This document shows, piece by piece, positions 10,555 to 20,500 of a stretch of 64,000 nt of DNA. The DNA is taken from NCBI GenBank assembly GCA_037576195.1, contig CM075103.1:23622001-23686000 (forward strand), in the 5' to 3' direction. The stretch's first letter is position 1, and each line of letters begins with the position of its first letter. The notes beneath the pieces are model-generated. The model searched no databases, was not told where the DNA came from, and worked only from the letters and a program-made list of their open reading frames with translations. A program made the position numbers and the translations under genes. This DNA comes from Phytoseiulus persimilis. Its lineage: Eukaryota > Arthropoda > Arachnida > Mesostigmata > Phytoseiidae.

Positions 10555-13547
10555 TTAAATTCCACTTACCTTCATTTTGCAGCATCTTCTGGACCAGTTC
10601 TGGGACCGTGCCTCCTTCTGAGCCTCGTCTTGGCTGAGACAGCGCTTCGTATGATCCACATCGTCTTCTGCCCCTGAATCGCAAAGGATGCACAGTGGGC
10701 TAGGAGCTTTCTTGAAGCGATGAAGGTACTTCTGGAAATCTCCGTGTCCTGTGAGGACTTGGGTTGTGTGGTACGTTAGTTCACCGAATTCCCGCTTGTA
10801 GCAGCGTCGCAGATCCGATATGCTATCGTAGGTCGCTCTGCCGGTCAGCGAGCTGCTCCAAGATTGTTGCCACTTGTTGAGCGTCTCTTCGCGTATCTCT
10901 TCATCCTTTTTGTGGGCCTCCTCGTCACTTACGGACTCGTCGTCCCCATCTCGGATCTTGTCGCGCCTGTAGGTCTCCACTCTCTCCTGCGCTAGGAAGG
11001 GCCACGGGATCGCGCGGGACAGCACAAGCAAAGCTGAAGTGGATACCGTGCGATAGGCTCTAGTGATCCTTATCGCGGTGATTCTTTGCGCTCGTTCCAG
11101 AGCGTCTCTGTTCTTTTTGTATCGCAGCGCAGATGGACTCCAAATAGGGGCGGCATACAGTGCGATGGATTGGGCCACTGTGGCCAAAATCCTCCTTTGC
11201 TCCTCAGATGCTCCATAGGTGCGCGGTAAAATCGTCGCTGTGTCGGTTGCCGCTTTCGTGGCCTTATTGACGACCATCTTGATGTGTTCAGTCCCCTTCA
11301 GGTCGGATTGTAATAGAACTCCCAAGTATTTCGCGGATCTGGCCACTTCTACTCTATGTCCTTCCACTTCCACTATTGGGAGGCGGTCCTTTTTGCGTTT
11401 GATCAGCATCACAGCCTCCGTTTTCTCAGGCGCAAGGGCGAGGTGATTCGCTTTCATCCACCGTGAGATTATGTCAAGTGAGTCCTGTGTGATTTCTTCC
11501 AGTTCCTCAATTGATCTTGCCTTAGTTATGATCGCAAGGTCGTCAGCGTATGCGATAGTCACAGCTCCCCTTGGGAGTACCTCTCTCAAAACGTCGTCAT
11601 AAGCCACATTCCACAAGGTCGGTCCTAACACCGAACCCTGCGGAACTCCCGCTGACATTCGATGGGTTCGACCTTTCTCGTCGACGATCCATCTATTTTG
11701 TAGGTAGCAGCTCAGTATTCTCCGGAGGTAAGGGGAGATCTGCCCCTTCTGCAGACTTTTCAGGACGACCTCCCACTCGACCGAATTGAAGGCATTCCTG
11801 ACATCCAGAAGGGTGATGAGGACACGGTCTCTCAGCTTCCGTGAGCGCTGCTTCTCGACATCAACTATTTGCGTAACCCTTCCCAGGGCAGACAGGGTGG
11901 ATCTTCCTCGTCGAAAGCCAAAGTGGTTTTCGGAGAGACGACCGTCCTCTTCAAGCTCATCTTGTAGTCTTCTGTTTATGATGCTCTCCACTGCCTTGGC
12001 GGTTTTGTCCAGCAGGCATATGGGTCTGTAGGAGTTCGGTTTCCCAGGTTTCGGGATCAGTACGAGCCTTGCAGTTCGCCATTGGGGTGGGAAGATTCCA
12101 CTCTGTATGATCGCGTTTGCGGCTTTCCGAAGATGGATGGCCATCTCTTCATGAGTATCTTGAGAGCTTCTGCTGGGATGCCATCGGGTCCCGGTGTTTT
12201 GCGGAGCGCGATTCGATCGGCAGCGTCTATAACTTCTTTATTGTTTACCTCGGGGATATCTTCTTCATTGATGGATAAGTTTTCTCTCTCGAAATTGGTG
12301 CCCTCTGGGAAGAGGTCCGAGACTGCCTTGTCAATTGTTTCGGAGGATAGTTGTCGCCTGTGTCGGCCAACCTTATCTCGGATGATCTTGTATGGAAGAC
12401 CCCACACATCCTGTCTGAGATTCTCTAGGAGATCCCTCCAGCTCGCGCGTTTTGCGTCCAAGATAGTCTTCATGTACTTCTTCTTTTTCAGCGAGTATCT
12501 TGTTAAGGACTGCTGCGTTGTTTCGGGATTCATGTGTATTGTTCTTCTCGATCGCACGTAGTTTCTTCGTGCTGAGAGGCAAGTTTTTCTCTGCTCCGCG
12601 ACTTCTCGCGTCCACCAGTACGCTGGCCTTTTTCGGCCAAGCTGGGGTGATGCTCTCGAGGATGCTGCCTGACAGGCATTGCGTAGGATCTTCAGAATAA
12701 CATGTTCATTTACATTAATATTGAGATCTTTAAGTCTTTTGCATTCCTCATCTATGCTTTGCGCGAGGATCTCCTGGTCGAGTCGTCTTGCAATCCAGCC
12801 GGTCTGTCTTTCTGGTATTTGTTGTTCCTCTCCTACAGCTTCCATCTCCACATACAGATGGTCGCTGAGCGAGTCGAATTCATCATTGACTGTCCATCCT
12901 GAGATCCCAGACGGGATTCGTGCTGCTGTGATGTCGATGAAGGTCTCCTGTGTACCTCTTCGGAATGTGGGGGTCTTGTTGTCATTGAGTATATACAATC
13001 CGTGTCTTGCCAGTAGCTCCTCCAGGGCATTGCCCCTGGTTGTGTTGCGAGCACTTCCCCAGGCCGTTGATGCCGCATTGAAGTCTCCCGCGAGGATAAG
13101 CTGTCCGCTCGTTCCTTCAACGACGTTTTCTAGTGCTTCGATGTATTCAATAAATTCTTCTGTATTCCGGTTCGGTGAGAAATAACAGCTGAGGAGGCGT
13201 GTGTTGCTCTCGGCGAGGGCCACCTCGGTGATACCTCCAGCTATCTTCCGTTCCTTGATACTTTCCTTACAGTTACGGGTGATCCATATGGCAGTATCCC
13301 CTGATTCTTCAGAAATCCATCCCTGGTCTCTTCCAAATTTTCTGTTGGATATTTTTCTATTAACTTCGCTCAGTATACATACGCTGATATCTTCCTTGTT
13401 GACTCTGTCTTCCAGGAGAGCGTGTGCTGCTCTAGATCTGTTGAGGTTGATCTGTACTATCTTCATGTTCATTGTAGGTTTCCTGACGGGACCCTCTTCC
13501 CGTTCTGCATTGTGATCCATCCTTCGGACTCCTTTGTTCTGTTTCAT
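10555..13547 (-). pseudogene. R1-like ORF2: AP-endonuclease, reverse transcriptase, zinc motif
   Basis: The ATG at 13547 overlaps the ORF1 stop as ATGA. The endonuclease shows QINLNRSRAA, LSEVNRK, AGDFNAAST and SDHLYVEME, so all catalytic boxes are present. The frame runs to a stop at 12057. The RT frame is open from 12144, so a single 1-base slip near 12140-12150 splits the protein between KTPGPDGIPAEA and FPPQWRTARL. RT has RPICLLDKTAK, GFRRGRSTL, LLDVRNAFNS, GVPQGSVLGP and YADD at 11539-11550. A C-terminal CILCDSGAEDDVDHTKRC is the CCHC motif usual at the end of R1-type ORF2. Other than the frameshift it looks intact, so decay is slight. Confidence 0.9.
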
Positions 13548-14398
13548 ATGGTCTTCTCTTGCGTCTCGGCTTCTGTGGGTTTTCCGATTGCTGGTCCGCG
13601 GTTCTCGACATTCTCAGTTCGCTGTCCACTGCTTCGCGACCGGTCTCGCATCGTCTGGATGATCAGTCGATATTTCGGGCACAGTGATGAGTATGCCGAA
13701 TGTCCGCTTGCTTCACAGCTTGTCCAGAAAGCTTCCGCTGATTTACAATTCTTGCCGATGTGGCCGTTGCCTCCGCATCGGTAGCACTTCCTCTCTCTTG
13801 TTTCTTTTACTGAGCACGTGTTGGATTTGTGGCCCACGCCCTGACACCTGTAGCAGATAGGAACATCGTACCATTCTTTTACGCTGCAGTGTTGCCATCC
13901 GATCTTGATCTTTCCTATCTTAAGCATCCTTTCAGCGTCGGATTTGGATAGTCGGACCAGGGCTGTTCTTTCCCCTGATTTCGTTTCTCTTATCTGTTCC
14001 ACTCGAATGTATCCTTCCTGCTGCCTTCCTAATGCGTTTCTGAGTTCTTTATCGATCTCCAACTCGTCAGTGACCATGTCCATGCGAGACACAATGATGG
14101 TGGAGTTCAGTTGGGGCCCCCGCGTTTTCGCGCTCAGTTTGAGCTCATCAGAGATGTATTTGGCTAGTCTCTCCTGTCCTCCATTTTTATTTTCCCGAAT
14201 CTGGATCCTGACACCTTCTCCTGTTTGGCGCACCCCTCGGACGTCGACTCCAAGAGCTCTGGACGTCTCCGTGTCGATATTGCTGCGAAGGTTTCTGAGG
14301 ACATCGGCGAAGATTTTCTCTCCTGTTCCGACGAGGATTGATCCTTCGTTCCGTCGCGAGGTCTTCTTGCCGTCTGTTTGTCTCTTGTCTGCTGACAA
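13544..14398 (-). CDS. R1-like ORF1 (gag-like nucleic-acid-binding protein)
   Basis: A 284-residue protein with a basic N-terminus, a central region of R1-type gag character and C-terminal zinc knuckles CYRCQGVGHKSNTC and CYRCGGNGHIGKNC. A third knuckle (SCEASGHSAYSSLC) lacks its first Cys, which reads Trp. Translation start is uncertain: only TTG at 14398 opens the visible frame before the minisatellite flank. The true start may be a lost upstream ATG. The first ~97 codons are duplicated at 25243-25534. Its role is to bind element RNA. Confidence 0.85.
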   Translation of the reverse strand: MSADKRQTDGKKTSRRNEGSILVGTGEKIFADVLRNLRSNIDTETSRALGVDVRGVRQTGEGVRIQIRENKNGGQERLAKYISDELKLSAKTRGPQLNSTIIVSRMDMVTDELEIDKELRNALGRQQEGYIRVEQIRETKSGERTALVRLSKSDAERMLKIGKIKIGWQHCSVKEWYDVPICYRCQGVGHKSNTCSVKETRERKCYRCGGNGHIGKNCKSAEAFWTSCEASGHSAYSSLCPKYRLIIQTMRDRSRSSGQRTENVENRGPAIGKPTEAETQEKTI

Positions 14399-14399
14399 T

Positions 14400-14540
14400 C
14401 TTTTGCCGAGTCTGGTGGAGTGATTCCGGGACCAATCTTAGTATACTCTTTGGAGTCTGGAGGGGTGAGTCCAGGATCGACCTGACCATACTTTTTGGGC
14501 GCTGAGGAGGTAATTCCGGAGTCCATCTGACCTAACAGCA
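14400..14540 (-). repeat. 45-bp minisatellite, three inverted units, copy A
   Basis: Units read on the minus strand with GGAATCAC, CCAGACTC and AGTATGGTCAGG variants. They form the 5' flank of the R1-like LINE and are repeated in copy B at 25545-25680. Confidence 0.8.
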
Positions 14541-14776
14541 TGTACCAATCAACCGAATGAGAATTTTGTTTCAGAGTGCCAAAAGTGTCTCGATGTCAGG
14601 GATCGTAGTCCGACCGCGCCGAGCGCGGCCCACTCTAGTCGGCCCCACTCTACATGTTGTAGCTCCCGATACGTGCCGGAACGTGAGTAAATCGTCAGCT
14701 AGAAGTTTGGAGCGAGGAGTGACTATTGAGCGACCGAACAAACTGTGTGCTTTAGTGTTTCCTGGATTGGGTTCGG
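14541..14776. other. Non-coding leader of LINE copy A
   Basis: No gene. It contains a GC-rich near-palindrome CCGCGCCGAGCGCGG at ~14613 and joins directly to the endonuclease frame. It is nearly identical in copy B (25681-25913). It could be 5' UTR of the LINE or older flank. A TAG lies in frame just before the endonuclease ORF. Confidence 0.4.
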
Positions 14777-16863
14777 ATGTTTCCGTTTTCTGAGATTTCC
14801 GAGAAAGTCACACACGGGTTACGACTGCTCGAAGGAAGAGGCCCCACCGTCCTGGCCGGCGACCTAAATGCAAGACTCGACAGACCCACAAGCGCCAGAA
14901 CCATCGCTCTGAGGGAAACCCTCGAAGCTTTTGGAATGTGGATCGTCTCCAAAAGCGATCAACCCACATTCTCAGGCCCCAGAGGCAGATCTGTGATCGA
15001 TATAATCGCTACGAACTGCCCCTACAGCCGAGTCCGATACTTGGGCCTTAACACGTGCATCAGCGAAGGCATCAATCTCACAGCGCACTCCCCGGTAGGC
15101 ATGGAGGTGGTTGTTCCGACACCAGCGAGCCTGCCCTCCAAATGCCGAGCAAACCCGTCGCGCCGCATCGATCACACTAAACTACCCATCCTGACTTCGC
15201 TAGCCAGGGGAGGCAACTCGAGCCTAGATGCCGAGACATTGCTCGGCAGTTTATCCTGGATCCTCAAACGTTGCACCCTGCCGCCCATGGTGAGCACGGG
15301 CCGACCCTGGTGGACCGCGGCGTGCTCCGAGGCCAGAAAGAAAGCACAGCAAGCCAAAATCCTAAGTAACCTCCGCCCAGAGATGAAGCATATGGAACAC
15401 GAGTTCAAAATGTCCTACAAGAGAACCCTCCGGGCAGCCAAGAAATCCTCGCACCTCGCTGGACCGACATCTTCAACAAATGCCTCAACGGCGACACACT
15501 GCCGAAGGCATGGCGCTCCTGTATCATGATCGTGATCCCGAAGGGGAATGGCCCCCGTGAAGTTCCCTCTTCCTGGCGAGGAATCTGCAAGAAGAGCTGT
15601 GTATATGAGGTGTTTTCAAGCCTCATAGTTTCGAGACTGACCCCGTTGCTGGAGGCAGTGGGAGCCTTCCCAGTCGAACAGCATGGTTTCCGGCAAGACA
15701 GATCAACACTTTCCGCGTGTGAGACACTACGCCGGGAAATCAACAAACAACTGAGCCGCCCGAAGGGTTCCCTCTACAGTGTCTTCGTGGATTTCAAGGC
15801 CGCCTTCGATTCGGGATCCAGAAGCCTAGCGCTCGAAAGGTTGGCACAAATTGGTGTCCCACCGCGACTCCTGAGACTCCTCTTCGCAATTCTACAAGAG
15901 AACTTCATAAAGATCGACGACGGGGTGGCACTCCACGAAGCAATCCCTCAAACTACAGGTTTCCAGCAAGGCGATAATTTGAGCCCATTGTTATTTACGG
16001 TTCTGACAGCCGACCTGCCGTCGAGAATCGCCTCCCCCGGTCACCCCTTCGCGAAATCCTTGATGTACGCAGACGACACCGTCGTGTTCAGCGGAAGCAG
16101 GTTCCATCTGCAGCAATCGCTGGCGAAACTCGCAGACTACATCAGAGAGGTCGGACTGACCATCAACACGTCGAAGACAGAAGCAGTCAAGTTCCGAAAC
16201 GGAGGAGGGTTCGCTGCCGATGATACCTTGAGACTGGATGGAACCCCCATCCAGTACTCATCGGGGTTCACCTATCTCGGGATACATCTCTCCACATCCG
16301 GCTCGTGCTTCGCCACACACATAGAAAATCGAAGTAAGCGAGCAATCATTTCGGCATCCATGATAAGAGATCCTCAGGAACTCTCCCTCGACACCGCCCT
16401 GAGACTCTTCGACATGAAAGTCGCTCCATCCGCGAGCTACGGTATCCAGATCATCTGGAAAGACCTCAATCACCGAAACCTCGAACAACTGGATAGAGTG
16501 ACATCGACTTTCTTGAAAAGAGTACTCGGCCTACACATCAATGCCCCGAACCGAATGGTCTACCTTCTCGCCGACACGCCCTTCTTCGTCGAAGAAATCA
16601 AGTCGCAATTCGCTCTCGAAGAGACGGCGGAGTTCAGGAAGTTTATCGGGATCAAGAACAGTAAGAAGTCATCGATCAGCCCGGCGTTCTACACCACGCC
16701 TGCAATGACGACGTCCAACTGGAAAGGGACCAGCTTCGGCAAAAGACACCAGCTGACCCGGGGAGCCGTCCATGGGTTCCATCTCCTCGTCTGCCGGCAT
16801 CAACATTTCCACGATGCGTCGCCAGAATGCATCTGCAGATACTGCGGCGAACGATGCACCAAG
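14777..16863 (+). pseudogene. 5'-truncated LINE ORF2, copy A (deleted, interrupted)
   Basis: Endonuclease from the AGDLNARLD box onward, then reverse transcriptase with GFRQDRSTLS, FVDFKAAFDS, GDNLSPLLF and YADD at 16066-16077. Compared with copy B, 334 bp are lost at ~15447, between the endonuclease tail and RT, which shifts the frame. At 16864 the Pao element interrupts the C-terminal zinc motif (CRYCGERC). The remaining codons resume at 24053. The copy is dead. Confidence 0.9.
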
Positions 16864-17420
16864 TGTTGCGTGCACTTTAGGCGCAGCGCTCGGATGGAGC
16901 GAATACAGCAGTTAGAGCCGCGGCCACGAGGTGGCGGGGCAGAGAGAGAAGTACTGTTCTCTGGCAAGGCGGAGTGGTGAAGCAAACCTCGCCGCGCTTG
17001 GAAGTCCGAAACCTATCAACGGGCCTTCAGCCTCTTGAGGCATTCATTAATCATTCCAAAGTCAAAGTGTATAAGTGTCAATGATTTCCACATATACTAT
17101 TGTGGTCAAATAAATATCCAGAAGCCGATCTCTAAAGCGTGCGCTGTCGGGAGGAGTGAACAGGCGGCGCGGCGGCTCTCATTCGCGCCACCGTCTCTCC
17201 GGGTGTGTGGTGGTACTGGCGGTAGCTGGAATCCTTCCGGCAGAAGAGTTCGACAACGGACAGTCGCCGAATCGAGGCTTCAACCCTTTCGGCCAGGCCA
17301 GGCTACCACTCGAACAAACCCACGAGCCAAGGGCTCGGAACTCCTGACTTCGCACTGCAGCAGCAGATTGGTGGACGGTTGGCCCCGAAAAACCAGTCTC
17401 CTGTGTTTTGCGTTTGAAAC
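16864..17420 (+). repeat. 5' LTR of BEL/Pao element
   Basis: Starts TGTTGCGTGC and ends TTTGAAAC. AATAAA lies at 17109-17114. The next bases, TGGTGTCAGAAC at 17422, are the likely tRNA primer site (TGG start). I cannot name the tRNA. Confidence 0.93.
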
Positions 17421-17501
17421 ATGGTGTCAGAACAAACTTCAAATCAAAAGTGATCCCCACTTCGTGCCAAGGGCAACTCGCCCACCTCAAACTTGTTTAT
17501 C

Positions 17502-20500
17502 ATGCAGATACGCTTGAAACAAAGCGTTGAACAGGCGGATTACGATGCGAAACGGGCCGCCAGGGCTGCTCTTCGCTCCCAAATCACAAGGAAGTGCAAT
17601 GCGATGAGCGAATGGATGAAAAACCCGTCGGGCCTAGATGAAATCACACTCTTGTCGGAGATGGACATGCTGGAGTCCTACCTAGGAAAGGTAGAGAGTC
17701 TCAACGAAGACATTCGTGAGATGTTGCAGCCACCTACCACCGCGACCGAGATAACCGAGCGTCAAACTTGGGAGGACAAAAACGATGTGTACGATCTCAG
17801 CCTACGCAGAGCGGTGCGACAGGCCAAGGACCTCCGGGCCAGACTGTTCCCGCCGCTATACAACGCGTCGGCACCGGGTGCACCAAACGGAGCCCAGCAG
17901 TCAACTTCAGCTCAAGGACCAATCGTGTTCCCCACAGACGTGTTCGTGAAACAGGAGGAAAAGATTCCTAAGTTTTCCGGTGATCCGAGACAGTTCAGGG
18001 AGTGGTTCGAGATCTACGAGAGTGCCGTGTCATCGTGCTCAACTTTGGACATGTTCAAGAGACTCAGGTCTTGTCTCACAGGCAATGCCCTCAAGACAAT
18101 CCAACATCTGCTTCTGAAGGACGAATTCTACAAGACTGCCATCGACATTATCCACGAGGAATACGGAAGTGTGTTTTCGGCGCAATACGCCTACGCAGCC
18201 GACATCTTCAAACATTGTACATCGAAGACCTTCAGGTCCCCAGATAAGTGGCATTCATTGGTTCCTCTAGTTAGTCAGGATATCAAGGCTCTCAAGACTC
18301 TAGTTAAGGACTTTGAAGGTGCTGCAGTGATGATATTGCCGGTTTTGCTAGATAATCTGCCAACTACGGTTCGCAGCGACTTTCTCAGATCTCACAACGT
18401 ATCTCAGACTAACGAGGCAGTTCTCCAACTCGAAGCGCTTCTCAAATATCTTGTCAAGGAAAACAAAATCAAAGCCGCGCCATCGGCCGCTCGGGCAGAT
18501 GGAAGCGGCAGCTCTCTCGATCAAAGTAGATTCCGACAAAACGCAAACAAAAATAAGCACGCTTTCGGAGAGTCGAAAGCCAGGGAAAGCCACGCTTTCT
18601 TTGGCAGCCAACAATCCGAGGGGGATCCATCATGTATTTTCTGCCAGCTAAAAAATCATACGTCTGCCAAGTGTAGAAAAGTGATGTCTAATTCAGAGCG
18701 AGTGGACATCGTGACCAAGGCGAAAGCCTGCACGAAGTGCTTGCAGAGGAATCATGTGGCTGCTAAGTGCAAGAGCAAAATCAAATGCAAAAATTGCCAA
18801 GGCGGCCATCATTCTATGCTGTGCTTGAAAACGCCAGCCCAGGATGAGACAGCAACACTCATGGGCATCTCATTCAACGCGAATTCTAGTCGCACCTCGA
18901 ATTGTAATAAGGTGTTGACAAATAGAATAAAGCGAAAATCTAAGCTAGCAACTGGTTACGCCTACGTTTCGACGGAAAACGGGGTAGAATTGAGAAGGAT
19001 TCTTCTGGACATAGGATCCGAAAGATCGTACATCACCACCAGATTAGCAAGCAAGCTTAAAGCGCCAATCACAGGCAAAGAGTTCCTGATTAATCATACT
19101 CTAGGAGGTCAGACCTCAGAAAATCACGAATATCTTCGTTTCGGAGTATATCTCACGAGCAGATTTGCTCCCAGTTCTCCCATTCCCGTCGAATGCTTAG
19201 GCATACCAGTCATTACAGATACCATTTTCCCTCCAGCGGAACAGCTAGGAGACATCACGGAATATGCTGATCTCTTAGACAATCCCGAGTACAAGGACAT
19301 AGATATCCTCATTGGAACGGATGATCTTGGGCAGATCTGGACCGACGAATCGAAATCAGAAGGCAGACTCATCGCCTTAAAAACCCGTCTAGGTTGGTTC
19401 ACGTTCGGTAAGAAAGCTCCTCTCAACTCTTCCCCGACGACATTTTGTGCCTTGCAAGCTCACGGCACAGGGCCGGACGAGAATGCAGAGTGCACAGCCA
19501 TCAAGGAGCGTACGACATCCACGGAAAGCGATATCCAGTTTCTATTCGAAACGGAAATCCTCGGAGTCGAGCCACCAGCGGACGATGAATCTTTGGCGGA
19601 ACTGCAACGCTACGATGAACTGTTCAAGCGAAACATTCAGCGTTTACAATCAGGAAGATACAGCCTCAAACTGATCTTCAACGATTCCTTCCTGTCGCTC
19701 GGCGACAACGAAAAAGTATCTCTCATGCGTCTCAACACACTCATAAGCAGAAGCAAGCGAGAGGTGCTGAGCGCCGTCGATAGCGAAATTCAAACCTATC
19801 TCAGAAACGGCTACATCGAAGAAGCTCCCAAGAGAGAGGCAGGAGAATTCGCTCATTTCCTTCCGCTTCAAGTCGTCAAGAAACTCGACCCCGCAGCAGC
19901 GAACGGTTTCAGAATCAGAGTCGTCAAAGATGCGGGCTGTCGATCGAAAGACTTAGCTTCTCTCAATGATGTTCTGGTCACGGGACCGAATCTGTTGCCG
20001 AATATAATCCTTGTTCTAACTCGGTTTCGATCAGCCGCGATCGCGGTGATTGGAGACGTCGAAAAAGCCTTCCACCAGTTCGAAATCGACGAATCTCACC
20101 GTACTTTCCTCAGATTTTTCTGGCGACCAGGGGTGTCCATCAATCAGAAGGCCCCCATCAAGGAGTACTGGTACAGGAGACTCAATTTCGGCATCTCATC
20201 TAGCCCATGGCTTTATCAGGCGGGAGTGAAATACCATCTCGACAATGAAAAACGCACCCGTCCAGACGAGATCAACTTCATCGAGGAAATTCAGAATTCG
20301 ATCTACATCGACGATCTGTCCTTCAAGGCTCTCAACCCGGGTCAAGCTGTTGATAAGATCAAGAAATGCAGAGAGATTTTCTCGTCGGGTGGCTTCCCGC
20401 TCGCTAAGTGGGCATGCAACTCGAGGAAAGTCGCGGACCAAGTATCGCGAGACCTGTCGGAAGAATCGGTTTCAGTCAAACACGGCGAGTCAAATTTCAA

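Larger units (their letters stand above)
10208..14398 (-). mobile_element. R1/LOA-type LINE, nearly complete, one frameshift
   Basis: Two ORFs, ORF1 gag and ORF2 endonuclease-RT, overlap by ATGA at 13544-13547, the layout usual for R1-clade elements. The 3' UTR (10554 down to 10216) is ~340 bp and ends in an A8 run at 10208-10215. Both flanks are the 45-bp minisatellite in the same register (…GACTCGGCAAAAG before, GGACTTGGAGAAGTATG after). The LINE therefore entered such an array. An imperfect ~13-bp target duplication is possible. ORF1 starts almost at the 5' boundary, so the 5' UTR is missing. Confidence 0.85.

Noticed and set aside
15526..16980. LINE copy A frame extending into KCCVHFRRSARMERIQ…
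   Set aside because: The last ~40 codons are read-through into the Pao LTR and are not part of the LINE protein.
17035..17517. 160-codon frame in the Pao LTR (and its copy at 23663-24130)
   Set aside because: It lies in LTR sequence with no domain. It is preserved only because the LTRs are recent copies.
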